Source of the DNA: Persicobacter sp. CCB-QB2
Lineage (GTDB): Bacteria > Bacteroidota > Bacteroidia > Cytophagales > Cyclobacteriaceae
NCBI RefSeq assembly: GCF_001274635.1
Contig: NZ_LBGV01000001.1
Location: 3,224,001-3,288,000, forward strand
Direction: 5' to 3'
DNA: 64,000 bases
A model generated the notes under the pieces. That model made no database searches. It saw nothing but the letters and a program-made list of their open reading frames with translations, and was not told the origin of the DNA. Of the stretch, positions 1 to 8,027 are shown one piece after another (the stretch's first letter is position 1; every line of letters starts with the position of its first letter). The position numbers and the translations under genes are program-made.

Positions 1-81
1 AAAACTCGAAATAGGAAAAATTCCTTCATTTTTTCCGCCTTATGGCTAAACGGGGATTTAAGCATGAATTTTCCGGGTTAA
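1..81 (+). mobile_element. MITE-like 223-bp repeat, 3' part (cut by window edge)
   Basis: This is the distal part of the repeat family described under the 15575-15797 copy. It shows the same A-rich hairpin (GGAAAAATTCC ... TTTTTTCC), the GCTAAACGGGGATT segment and the terminal CCGGGTTAA ending at 81. The 5' half lies outside the window. Confidence 0.7.
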
Positions 82-239
82 GGGCGGTATTCTGCCTTTC
101 GCCGCATAATTATTGGGGAAGAGCTCCGCTATCACCGCATCCGGAAGGGCTTTCTGAGAAAGACGGAAAACGGGTTTCCAGCCTCCGGAAGCAAAGCGGC
201 CAACCCGGCCTGAGGCGATAGGGACCTACCCAAAAAAGG
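82..239. other. Unassigned GC-rich spacer, possible structured RNA
   Basis: No ORF of note is visible here. The stretch is richer in G and C than the surrounding intergenic DNA. It holds several short complementary blocks (for example GGGCGGT with GCCGC, and CCGGAAG twice) and leads directly into a strong terminator at about 240-277. It could be a small RNA or the leader or trailer of a gene left of the window. I could not match it to RNase P, SRP, tmRNA or 6S RNA. Confidence 0.25.
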
Positions 240-279
240 AAATCCCCAATGGACCATAGCCGCCATTGGGGATTTTTTT
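240..279 (+). terminator. Intrinsic terminator
   Basis: AATCCCCAATGG and CCATTGGGGATT form a long perfect stem around a short loop (accatagccg), followed by a run of seven T on the plus strand. It ends whatever transcript comes from the left. The A-rich left flank would also let it act weakly on the other strand. Confidence 0.8.
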
Positions 280-315
280 CAAACCTTTTTCATTCACCAT
301 TAGGCTCAAAACGTG

Positions 316-419
316 TTACCCGAAATATTCACCGCTAAATTTCGTCAATCGACTAAATGATTTATTTTCAACTCCATAAGGTTGAACTTATTGATTAATA
401 ACCCGAATTCGGGCAAGCT
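316..419 (+). mobile_element. MITE-like repeat, truncated 5' part
   Basis: The piece begins TTACCCGAAATATTCACCGCTAAATT, with 5' end residues as in the other plus-oriented copies. It runs through the ATTGATTAATxxCCCxAATTxGG segment to the AAGCTT that precedes the CTTTCTCC block in full copies. It stops there, directly against the stop codon of the DUF523 gene (420-422). The distal half is missing. Confidence 0.6.
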
Positions 420-848
420 TTAAATAATATAGTCTAACTCAGTGGTGACTTTGATCCCCTTTGCTTTAAGTTTTTGAGTAAAAATCCCATCTCCGGGAAC
501 CAATCGACCAGAAAAGCTCCCGTCATAAATTAAGCCGCAACCACAGGAGGGCGATTTGGCTTTCAATATGGCGGCTTGCACCCCCGCGGCCTCAGCTTGC
601 TTCAGGGCCTCATCGGCTCCGGCCATAAAGGCCGCTGTCACATCTGTACCGGATTGGGTACAAATTTTATTCCCCTGCATTTCAGCCGGTACTCGAGGAG
701 TGGGCAGTCCGCCAAGTACTTCCGGACAAAGGGGCAGGAGGTTTTCTGCCCCATAGCGATCAATGATCTGCTGTTGGAGGTTATGGCGACCATCATAACG
801 ACAATGTTGCCCCATTAAACAAGCGGATATCGCTACTTTTTTTTTCAC
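420..848 (-). CDS. DUF523 family protein (YbbK-like)
   Basis: The 142-aa protein has the family hallmarks: an N-terminal SACLMGQHCRYDG motif, CPEVLGGLPTPR, and KSPSCG near residue 100, with Cys residues placed as in DUF523. Function is not firmly known for the family; the conserved cysteines suggest a redox or metal/cofactor site. The start is GTG (846-848). It overlaps the TGA stop of the upstream MscS gene by four bases (GTGA), so the two genes are translationally coupled in one minus-strand operon. The stop codon abuts a truncated repeat element. Confidence 0.85.
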   Translation of the reverse strand: MKKKVAISACLMGQHCRYDGRHNLQQQIIDRYGAENLLPLCPEVLGGLPTPRVPAEMQGNKICTQSGTDVTAAFMAGADEALKQAEAAGVQAAILKAKSPSCGCGLIYDGSFSGRLVPGDGIFTQKLKAKGIKVTTELDYII

Positions 849-1348
849 AAATTAGACTTTTCTTTTCGAACAATTGCTTTCTGCATGGCCAGGTTATTGG
901 GGTAAGCAATTTCATTTCCTTCCAAATCAATTACCCGAATATTGAACAGGTTAATGTCGATGACTTTACCTTCGGCTCCGTTGTCTCCATCTTTTATTTT
1001 GATATGATCTCCAATTTTAAAGGGAGCATTAAAAAACAGAATCAGGGCGGAGGTGATGTTACTCAAAACAGACCAGGCTGCGAAAAAGGCCACCCCGACG
1101 ACGGTAAAAATGGACGCAATATAAACCGAAAGGCCCTGAACCGAAACCTGCCAAATCATGCCCAGACCAATAAGTCCGAGTACTGAAAGCAAGAAAGTAA
1201 CCACCTTCTGAACATAGGCCGCCCGAAAGGGCAGGTAGTCCCTTTTTACGCCAGAAGAATGAATATAACGAACTAAAAGGGTCCTACTCGTAAAAAAAAG
1301 GACAAACAAACAGAGCGTTCCAAGCAGTTCATAGTGGATTGTTTGCAT
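845..1348 (-). CDS. Short MscS-family mechanosensitive channel protein
   Basis: At 167 aa this is much shorter than canonical MscS (about 286 aa). The N-terminal half has two to three hydrophobic helices, including a pore-type helix near residues 80-110 rich in Gly, Ala and Ser. The second half is the MscS beta domain, with FNAPFKIGDHIKI and AYPNNLAMQKAI. The large C-terminal cytoplasmic cage is absent. It probably forms a small-conductance ion or osmolyte channel in the inner membrane. ATG start at 1346-1348; the stop overlaps the DUF523 start. Confidence 0.8.
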   Translation of the reverse strand: MQTIHYELLGTLCLFVLFFTSRTLLVRYIHSSGVKRDYLPFRAAYVQKVVTFLLSVLGLIGLGMIWQVSVQGLSVYIASIFTVVGVAFFAAWSVLSNITSALILFFNAPFKIGDHIKIKDGDNGAEGKVIDINLFNIRVIDLEGNEIAYPNNLAMQKAIVRKEKSNL

Positions 1349-1818
1349 TGGTATTTTTTATGGTTAATACTGTGTAAATAATGGGTAAATAGGTAGGGGA
1401 GGCTACCTAAAGCGCTAATTTGAGCGAGAAGGTAGTGTAAATTTAATCAATGGAAAAGGGTCGATAATAGAAAGTCTGTTAAAAGATTCTATCTTTGTAA
1501 TTTACTTCAGTAGTAGCATTTTCAAAAGGTTTGTTCCTAAGAAAATTTCTATGCTGCGGGTAAAAAATGCCTCAATTTTTCGGGAAAACCAAGAGGACAC
1601 GCTCAAAACCATTTCGCCCCATCATTCACCTTCCGGCAAGGGTTGCGGTGCAAGTCGGTAAGCAGGAAGGGATTGCAAGGAGGAGAAAAAAAATCAACCC
1701 CCCATTAAGCTAAAATCCATTGGTTACCCCAAGATCATTTGAGGTAAAGAAAGAAAGAAAGAAAAGCGAACAGCATTTCGATAGGATAGATCTAAAAAAA
1801 ACAGAAAGCAGCGCATCT
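1349..1818. other. Intergenic region upstream of mutS and mscS
   Basis: This 470-bp divergent gap holds no convincing gene. A TATCTTTG box (1490-1497) fits the Bacteroidota -7 consensus TAnnTTTG and may drive mutS with a leader of about 300 nt, but I see no clear -33 TTG. An in-frame TTG at 1720 would add 33 charged residues to MutS and is not favoured. Confidence 0.4.
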
Positions 1819-4425
1819 ATGGCCAAGGGGAGCAAAGAAACACCTTTGATGAAGCAGTACAATGCCATCAAGACACAATATCCGGGAGCACTTTTACTTT
1901 TCCGCGTAGGAGACTTTTACGAGACCTTCGGGCAGGATGCCGTCACAGCGGCCAAGGTGCTGGATATTGTCCTGACCAAAAGGGCCAATGGTTCGGCCTC
2001 CCATGTGGAGCTGGCCGGTTTCCCCCATCATGCCCTGGATGCTTATCTGCCGCGCCTGGTGCGGGCGGGTCATCGGGTGGCGATCTGCGATCAGTTGGAG
2101 GATCCGAAATCCGTTAAAGGCATCGTGAAGCGGGGCGTGACCGAACTGGTGACCCCCGGCTTGTCTTTCAATGATCAGGTACTGGATCAGAAGGTCAACA
2201 ACTATCTGGCGGCGGTTTATTTCGGCAAAACGCAGCATGGGGTGTCTTTTCTGGACTTGTCCACCGGAGAGTTTTCTGTGGCCATGGGGGATTTATCCTA
2301 TATCGAAAACCTGATTCAGAGTTTCCGTCCCTCCGAAATCCTTTACAGCCGCAATCAGAAGGAAGCCTATACCGCTTCTTTTCGTGATCAGTACAATACT
2401 TTCTCTTTAGAGGAATGGATTTTCTCGGCCGAATACGGTTATGATAAACTCAAAAACCACTTCCGCACCGATTCCCTGAAAGGCTTTGGCATTGAAGGCT
2501 TTGCTGAAGGGATTATTGCGGCCGGAGCCGTATTATTCTACCTCGAAGATACCGAGCATAAAGAAGTGGCGCACATTACGAGCATTTCCCGCATAGAGGA
2601 AGACCGCTATGTATGGCTGGATAAATTTACCATCCGTAATCTGGAGCTGCTATATCCGCAGCAGGAGGGCGGCGTTCCTTTGATACAGGTTTTGGACCAT
2701 ACGCTCACCCCTATGGGTGGTCGCCTATTGAAAAAGTGGATGGTCTTGCCATTGAAGGACCTGAAGACCATCCGGGAGCGTCATGCCTGCGTGGAGGCCT
2801 TCACACAAGAGGAGGAATTGCAGGAATTATTGCAGGAGCAGTTGCGGCATATCTATGATTTGGAAAGGCTGATTTCCAAGGTGGCTGCCGGCCGTATCAA
2901 TCCGCGGGAAATGGTGCAGCTGAAAAAAGCCCTAATGGCGCTGGGCCCTATTCGCCAGGCCTTACTGGACAGCCCTTATGCCGAACTGCAGGCCTTGGCG
3001 GAGCGGATTCACCCCTGCCAGGTGCTTTTTGAGCGCATTGCCACCATTTTGAAGGAAGATCCGCCGATGTTGATCCATCAGGGGAACCTGATCAATGATG
3101 GCATTAATGCGGAGCTGGATGAATTGCGCCAAATCGCCTTTTCGGGCAAGGATTATCTGGAATCGATTAAAGAAAGAGAGAAGGAGCGCACGGGCATTCC
3201 CTCGCTGAAGATCTCCTATAATAAAGTATTCGGCTACTATCTGGAAGTGAGCAAAGCGCATCAGGATAAAGTACCGGAGGAATGGATCCGTAAACAGACC
3301 CTGGTCAATGCCGAGCGTTACATTACCCAGGAACTGAAAGTCTATGAAGAAAAAATCCTGGGTGCCGAGGAGAAATTACAGGTCATTGAGCAGGCCTTAT
3401 TCCGCGATTTGGTGGCTTTTGCTACCGATTTCATCGGGCAGGTACAGCAAAATGCCCTGGCAGTGGCCAGTATTGACTGCCTGAGTTCCTTTGCGCAAGC
3501 GGCTCTGGAGCATGATTACACCAAACCGCAGATGTCAGAGGATTTACAGCTCGATATCAAGGCGGGACGCCACCCGGTAATCGAAAAACAATTACCCGCC
3601 GGGGAGCCTTACATCCCCAATGACATTTACCTGGACGATGCCGACCAGCAGATCATCATCATTACCGGTCCGAATATGGCCGGTAAGTCCGCCTTGCTAC
3701 GTCAGACGGCCCTGATCGTACTGATGGCTCAGATGGGTTCCTTTGTGCCAGCAGAAGCTGCCCAAATCGGTTGGATCGATAAAGTCTTTACCCGTGTGGG
3801 CGCCTCGGACAACCTGTCCAAAGGAGAGTCCACCTTTATGGTGGAGATGACCGAGACCGCCTCGATCATGAATAACCTTTCCGAGCGCTCTTTAATCCTG
3901 ATGGATGAAATTGGGCGGGGGACTTCTACCTATGATGGGGTTTCGATTGCCTGGTCGATTGTGGAATACCTGCATAATCACCAAAAGTGCAAGGCCAAAA
4001 CCCTTTTTGCCACCCATTATCACGAGCTCAACCAGCTTTCCGAAGACTTTAAAGGCATTAAGAACTACAATGTCTCTGTGAAGGAAATGGATGGCAAGGT
4101 GATCTTTTTGCGCAAGCTGCGTGCGGGGGGCTCTGAGCACAGTTTTGGTATTCATGTGGCCCAATTGGCAGGTATGCCGAAGCCGATTGTGAGTCGGGCC
4201 AATGAAGTGCTGGCCCATTTGGAAGAGAGCCGTACCAAGGAAAAAACCAAGGAGCGCATCGAGGCCATGCCGAAAAATAATTTCCAGATGAACCTGTTTG
4301 ATGCAGTGGATCCGAAGCTGGCGGAAGTCGAACGGATGATCCGTAAAATGGATGTCAATACCCTGACTCCCATTGAGGCGCTGATGAAGCTGAATGAATT
4401 AAAAAGTAAGCTGGAGCCCAACTAA
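1819..4425 (+). CDS. mutS: DNA mismatch repair protein MutS
   Basis: MutS recognises base mismatches and small loops and recruits MutL. The protein is 868 aa from the ATG at 1819. It has the N-terminal mismatch-reading domain with the Phe-x-Glu motif in GDFYETFG, the connector, lever and clamp domains, and a C-terminal ABC ATPase with Walker A GPNMAGKS, Walker B LMDEIGRGTSTYDG and the FATHYHEL switch. The ORF is open back to a TTG at 1720, but MAKGSKETPLMKQY at 1819 matches the usual Bacteroidota start. It is monocistronic, followed by a strong terminator at 4489-4540. Confidence 0.97.
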   Translation: MAKGSKETPLMKQYNAIKTQYPGALLLFRVGDFYETFGQDAVTAAKVLDIVLTKRANGSASHVELAGFPHHALDAYLPRLVRAGHRVAICDQLEDPKSVKGIVKRGVTELVTPGLSFNDQVLDQKVNNYLAAVYFGKTQHGVSFLDLSTGEFSVAMGDLSYIENLIQSFRPSEILYSRNQKEAYTASFRDQYNTFSLEEWIFSAEYGYDKLKNHFRTDSLKGFGIEGFAEGIIAAGAVLFYLEDTEHKEVAHITSISRIEEDRYVWLDKFTIRNLELLYPQQEGGVPLIQVLDHTLTPMGGRLLKKWMVLPLKDLKTIRERHACVEAFTQEEELQELLQEQLRHIYDLERLISKVAAGRINPREMVQLKKALMALGPIRQALLDSPYAELQALAERIHPCQVLFERIATILKEDPPMLIHQGNLINDGINAELDELRQIAFSGKDYLESIKEREKERTGIPSLKISYNKVFGYYLEVSKAHQDKVPEEWIRKQTLVNAERYITQELKVYEEKILGAEEKLQVIEQALFRDLVAFATDFIGQVQQNALAVASIDCLSSFAQAALEHDYTKPQMSEDLQLDIKAGRHPVIEKQLPAGEPYIPNDIYLDDADQQIIIITGPNMAGKSALLRQTALIVLMAQMGSFVPAEAAQIGWIDKVFTRVGASDNLSKGESTFMVEMTETASIMNNLSERSLILMDEIGRGTSTYDGVSIAWSIVEYLHNHQKCKAKTLFATHYHELNQLSEDFKGIKNYNVSVKEMDGKVIFLRKLRAGGSEHSFGIHVAQLAGMPKPIVSRANEVLAHLEESRTKEKTKERIEAMPKNNFQMNLFDAVDPKLAEVERMIRKMDVNTLTPIEALMKLNELKSKLEPN

Positions 4426-4488
4426 TCAGGACAACGTGCTTAATAGGCATAAATAGGGAAATAGGCTTCCTGATTTTTTTTCCCAGAA

Positions 4489-4540
4489 ACAAAACACCGC
4501 AGGCAAATACAGTACGTATGCTGCCTGCGGTGTTTTCTGT
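4489..4540 (+). terminator. mutS intrinsic terminator
   Basis: AAAACACCGCAGGCA pairs perfectly with TGCCTGCGGTGTTTT around a 15-nt loop, giving a stem of about 15 bp. T-rich DNA flanks it on both sides, so it could work bidirectionally. Confidence 0.9.
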
Positions 4541-4559
4541 TTTAAACCAATGATGCTCC

Positions 4560-4785
4560 TTAACCCGAATCATTCACCGCCAGATTCATAATAAAGACCC
4601 ACGGAGCGTATTCACAACGCACTACAATTTGGTTTGCTTTTTTTAAATCGCCCAAATTGGGGTAGGCTTGCTGTCTCCCTCTTTTTCTGCTGCTGCTACC
4701 TTGGGAAAAATGAAATAGAAAAGATTCCTTCATTTTTTCCGCCTTGCAGCTAAACGAGGATTTATGCGTCAATAATCCGGCTTAA
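4560..4785 (+). mobile_element. MITE-like 223-bp repeat, plus orientation
   Basis: Full-length copy. It starts TTAACCCGAATCATTCACCGCCA and ends AATAATCCGGCTTAA, so the termini are imperfect inverted repeats. The internal GCCCAAATT, GGCTTGCT, TTCCTTCATTTTTTCCGCC and GCAGCTAAACGAGGATT blocks match the 15575-15797 copy. It sits between the mutS terminator and a 33-codon minus-strand gene. Confidence 0.8.
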
Positions 4786-4800
4786 AAGACCAAATCAATT

Positions 4801-4902
4801 TCAGGCTAACAGCCCCACGACAATGGCGAAGAGGGTAATGGCGGTTACCGCAATGATGGCGGGAAGGTTTTTCGCTACAATTCCTTTTTGATTTTTGTAC
4901 AT
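4801..4902 (-). CDS. Tiny single-pass membrane protein (33 aa)
   Basis: I read ATG at 4900-4902 through TGA at 4801-4803. The product begins MYKNQKGIVAKNLP and continues as one hydrophobic helix rich in Ile, Ala and Val up to the C-terminus (GLLA). The positive N-terminus followed by a membrane segment resembles small inner-membrane proteins. AAAAGG directly precedes the ATG. A second small membrane protein lies upstream on the same strand (5007-5186), so they may be co-transcribed. Function unknown; a chance ORF is possible given the size. Confidence 0.5.
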   Translation of the reverse strand: MYKNQKGIVAKNLPAIIAVTAITLFAIVVGLLA

Positions 4903-5006
4903 CCTTTTGAGCTTTAGTGCGTCTGTATAACATTTTCGAGCCCAAAAAGATCAAAAAAAAGCACCTCCGAAGAGATGCTTGTAAATTTCTTTAGAAAGCA
5001 GACGCG

Positions 5007-5186
5007 CTAGTGCGCCTGACCAACGGCCTGACTTGGCACTTCTTGCTCAACGGCTGCAGAAGCATCAGCACCATCATTCACATGATGATATACCCCAATA
5101 GAAAGTGCCAAAATGATAATAGCAAAGACCATCATCAATGGGTAAAAAGCTTTGCTCAAAAAACTGAATTGCTTAGAATTACTCAT
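5007..5186 (-). CDS. Small single-pass membrane protein (59 aa)
   Basis: ATG at 5184-5186, TAG at 5007-5009. The N-terminus MSNSKQFSFLSKAFYPL is followed by a 17-20-residue hydrophobic helix (MMVFAIIILALSIGV). After it comes a short acidic, Ala-rich tail (HHVNDGADASAAVEQEV) that should face the periplasm. The regular amino-acid use and helix placement make it look like a true gene. I do not recognise the family. It may form a unit with the 33-aa membrane protein downstream. Confidence 0.6.
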   Translation of the reverse strand: MSNSKQFSFLSKAFYPLMMVFAIIILALSIGVYHHVNDGADASAAVEQEVPSQAVGQAH

Positions 5187-5512
5187 AGTTTAAAATTAAC
5201 GTTGTTCGGTATTCATTAGTCTGATTCGGAAACCGGTTTCAAGCTTAAGCAAGCCAAACACCACATTTTGCTTCTTATTGACCTGAAACTAACCCCAAAC
5301 TTAAAAAAATAATCACTGGATTACCAGCTAGGGATCTGATTAAGATGAATTTAAGTTAGTTAATTTTGCCTTGGGACAAAATGATCTGTCGATTTTATCC
5401 GCAATTTTATCAGATATCCAACAAACGTTTGCATTCATTGCCATTCCTTAAACCATCAGTGGGCAATTTCATAAATTTAACATTTTCGGAAAATTATTTT
5501 TGCTAAACCTGT
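5187..5512. other. Intergenic, AT-rich
   Basis: This 326-bp stretch lies between a small minus-strand gene and the 3' end of the MarC-family gene. It must carry the promoter of the 59-aa gene. I see no repeat copy, no strong hairpin and no ORF. Confidence 0.4.
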
Positions 5513-6160
5513 TTATGGATGAATAAAACCCCAGGTTTCCAACAGGGACTCACTACCCAAAATGATCATTTGAACCCCCATTACCGCAATAATCAGCCCC
5601 ATCAGGCGAGCAATTACGTCCAATAAGTCCCGACCAAGGGCATTGGTGATTTTTTCACTATAAATAAAAGAGAGATAAACCATCAGGGTAACCAAAGCGC
5701 CGATGGTGACAATCAAAAAAGAATTCAGCCAACCGGGATACATGCCTGCAAAGTTCATTCCCACTGCCAAAGTACCCGGCCCCGCCAGCATGGGCACCGC
5801 CAGCGGGGAGACCGCTATATCCATCGAGGACATGTCTTCTCGCTCAATATCATCTTGTGGGCTGTTTTCCTTACTCATATGCCCTCTTAATAATTCAATC
5901 CCGGCGGAGATCATAATCCCCCCACCCACCAGGCGAAAAGCATTCAGGGTGATGCCGAACATTTGAAAAATCACATTCCCCACCACCACAAAGAGCGCCA
6001 TGATGATAAAACTGATCAGGCAAGCCTTATTGGCGATACGACGGCGAGTTTCAGGCTTGAACCTTTCCACCAGCCCAACATAGACCGGCATCATGGCAAA
6101 AGGATTCATCATGGTGAAAAAACCCAGAAAAACCGTTGTAAAGAACAGTTGATATTCCAT
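5513..6160 (-). CDS. MarC/YhgN-family integral membrane protein
   Basis: At 215 aa and six predicted hydrophobic helices, this matches the MarC (UPF0056) family. Diagnostic stretches are the N-terminal FFTMMNPFAMMP and the central PLAVPMLAGPGT motif. Family members are inner-membrane proteins of uncertain substrate; despite the name, a role in multiple antibiotic resistance is not established. The ATG at 6158-6160 is well placed. The gene appears monocistronic. Confidence 0.88.
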   Translation of the reverse strand: MEYQLFFTTVFLGFFTMMNPFAMMPVYVGLVERFKPETRRRIANKACLISFIIMALFVVVGNVIFQMFGITLNAFRLVGGGIMISAGIELLRGHMSKENSPQDDIEREDMSSMDIAVSPLAVPMLAGPGTLAVGMNFAGMYPGWLNSFLIVTIGALVTLMVYLSFIYSEKITNALGRDLLDVIARLMGLIIAVMGVQMIILGSESLLETWGFIHP

Positions 6161-6355
6161 TCACAAAAAATTATAGGGTATATGACTATTTGGCCGCAAA
6201 CATAGAATTTTGACCTGATAATTCCCTATCAATAAGGAATTATTATGAAAAAAGAAAACGAAATAAAATTCTGAGTTTTCTGTACCCTAATAGCTATTAC
6301 AGCTTAATCAAGTCCCTGATGGGGATATTTGGCAAATAAAATTTTGTCAATAAAA

Positions 6356-6383
6356 AAAAGCCCGCTCATTTGAAGGGCTTTTC
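6356..6383 (-). terminator. metF intrinsic terminator
   Basis: Read on the minus strand, AAAAGCCC and GGGCTTTT form a stem followed by a run of at least eight T, about 30 bp after the metF stop codon. Confidence 0.8.
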
Positions 6384-6413
6384 GGGTATTTTATAAAATT
6401 CTGAAGTTCTGAA

Positions 6414-7289
6414 CTACCGCTTCAACCATTCCGGAATGGCCTCAAAAATCTCCACGGTCGCACGTGATTTATTCAAGGTATAGAAATGCAAGCCCGGAGC
6501 TCCTCTTTCCAACAGTTCCATACACTGTTTCAATGCCAGATACACCCCGGCGGTATACATTTTCTCCGGAGAATCTTTAATCGGCTCCAGGGCATTAACA
6601 ATACGCTGCGGAATATTAGCATTCACCATCTCCGAAAAGCGCTTGATCTGATTAAAATTAGTAATCGGCATGATGCCCGGAATGATTCGGGCAGTAATAC
6701 CGGCCTGTCGGCACTTTTCAACAAATGAGAAATAAAAATCATTATCGAAAAACATCTGCGTCACCACAAAATCCGCCCCCTGATCCATTTTATATTTCAG
6801 ATAATCGATATCAGAAGCCATATTATCTGCCTCGGGATGTTTTTCCGGATAACCTGCCACCCCAATGGCACTTTGTCCGTTTTTGGCAGCAAAGGCCACT
6901 AAATCACTGGCATTATTAAAACCACTCTCCTGCTTCTCAAAAGTGCTTTGCCCTTTTGGAGGATCTCCTCTTAAAAGCATTAAATTCTCCACCCCCAAAC
7001 CCTGCAGATAATCCAGATCGGCTTTGATTCTTTCTTCATTGGCGCCCACACAGGTGTAATGGGCCATGGTGGTCAATTGATGTTTATTCTGAATATAATC
7101 CACCAAGTCAAAAGAAGCATTTTGATGGCTTCCTCCAGCCCCATAGGTCACCGAGACGAAGTCAGGAGATAGTTTTAACAACTGCCCCAGGTTAATCCCA
7201 AATTCAATATTGGCTTTTAAACTTTTGGGAGGAAAAAACTCAAAGGAGAAAGTTTTAGATTTTTTTTCAAAAATTTCAGTGATTTTCAT
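6414..7289 (-). CDS. metF: Methylenetetrahydrofolate reductase
   Basis: MetF reduces 5,10-methylene-THF to 5-methyl-THF using FAD and NAD(P)H, supplying the methyl group for methionine. The 291-aa length is typical. It has the N-terminal FSFEFFPPK motif with the catalytic Glu, VTYGAGGS, the LRGDPPKG loop that contacts the flavin, and PGIMPI near residue 205. It stands alone with its own terminator. I found no SAM riboswitch signature in the 740 bp upstream, though a regulator site could exist there. Confidence 0.96.
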   Translation of the reverse strand: MKITEIFEKKSKTFSFEFFPPKSLKANIEFGINLGQLLKLSPDFVSVTYGAGGSHQNASFDLVDYIQNKHQLTTMAHYTCVGANEERIKADLDYLQGLGVENLMLLRGDPPKGQSTFEKQESGFNNASDLVAFAAKNGQSAIGVAGYPEKHPEADNMASDIDYLKYKMDQGADFVVTQMFFDNDFYFSFVEKCRQAGITARIIPGIMPITNFNQIKRFSEMVNANIPQRIVNALEPIKDSPEKMYTAGVYLALKQCMELLERGAPGLHFYTLNKSRATVEIFEAIPEWLKR

Positions 7290-7636
7290 ATCGCGATCCC
7301 AGTTATAAAATTGGAGTTTAATCTTACAAAATTACAAATACGCCTAAGTTTCCGCAAACGGTTGCGCTGAATAGATTCATTAAAAAAGTGCAAAAAACAC
7401 CCCTAAAAACAGGCTAATTCCATGAAATTAAACAGAAAAATTCAATTAAAAAATTGCCCGGTTTTGTCGTCCCGCCAGAGGGGTGCCAATTTTTCATTTG
7501 TTTTGGTCAAAATTCAAAATTTTTGAATTTAAGCCAAAATATACATATCGAATTTAAGATCCCGCAAAGAAATGATAAATGTCATGTTATTTTAAAAAAA
7601 TATAGCGATATTTGTAATGTAGATTTTTGGAGGACA

Positions 7637-7668
7637 GAACAGGAGTGGAGTCCTGTTCCGATTTTTTT
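7637..7668 (+). terminator. Orphan intrinsic terminator 1
   Basis: GAACAGGA pairs with TCCTGTTC around GTGGAG, and a seven-T tract follows shortly after. No plus-strand gene ends nearby, so it may close a small RNA starting within 7450-7630. Confidence 0.75.
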
Positions 7669-7850
7669 AACTTAAACAAGCGATTTTTTTGACTATACTT
7701 TTTACTGTTTTTTTAATGAAATAATGGCTGGGAGCCAAGCTTACAAATTGTGGAATGGACAAGAAATTTGTAAATGCGGTTTTATTTTTTCAGCTGAAAC
7801 GAAATGAACTTTTTTATCTCAACTTATCGCAAGGATTTTTTGGACTGCAA

Positions 7851-7882
7851 CTGCCATCTCGGAAGAGGTGGCAGTTTTTTTT
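7851..7882 (+). terminator. Orphan intrinsic terminator 2
   Basis: CTGCCATCTC and GAGGTGGCAG form a 10-bp stem (one G-U pair) with a GGAA tetraloop, followed by eight T. No ORF precedes it. It is a candidate end of a small RNA beginning after 7669. Confidence 0.8.
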
Positions 7883-7950
7883 GCTTCACCGCATTTAGAA
7901 TTTAACCACAACCGTGCCAAAAATCACTTATTGTCCATTTTGGCAAACAA

Positions 7951-7974
7951 AAAGCGCCCTAAAAGGAGCGCTTA
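7951..7974 (-). terminator. hisA-like gene terminator
   Basis: On the minus strand, AAGCGC and GCGCTT form a stem followed by TTTTTGTTT, located 55 bp beyond the stop codon of the HisA-like gene. Confidence 0.7.
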
Positions 7975-8027
7975 ATATCTTTATAACAATCGCCTTATTT
8001 GATTTTAATAAGACCGGAGTCGTTTTA

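Larger units (their letters stand above)
7290..8027. other. 740-bp gene-poor gap with two orphan terminators
   Basis: The gap contains the metF promoter region, two plus-strand terminator hairpins (7637-7668 and 7851-7882) with no gene in front of them, and the hisA-like terminator (7951-7974). Stretches before each orphan terminator lack plausible ORFs but contain pairable blocks, for example TTACAAATT ... AATTTGTAA at about 7740-7775. They are candidate small-RNA genes. Confidence 0.45.

Noticed and set aside
1720..1818. Extension of MutS upstream to a TTG at 1720
   Set aside because: It adds 33 mostly charged residues not seen in MutS proteins; the ATG at 1819 matches the family start.
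4769..4954. 61-codon minus ORF overlapping the repeat end
   Set aside because: Cys/His/Arg-rich shadow frame; the alternative frame (4801-4902) gives a coherent membrane peptide instead.
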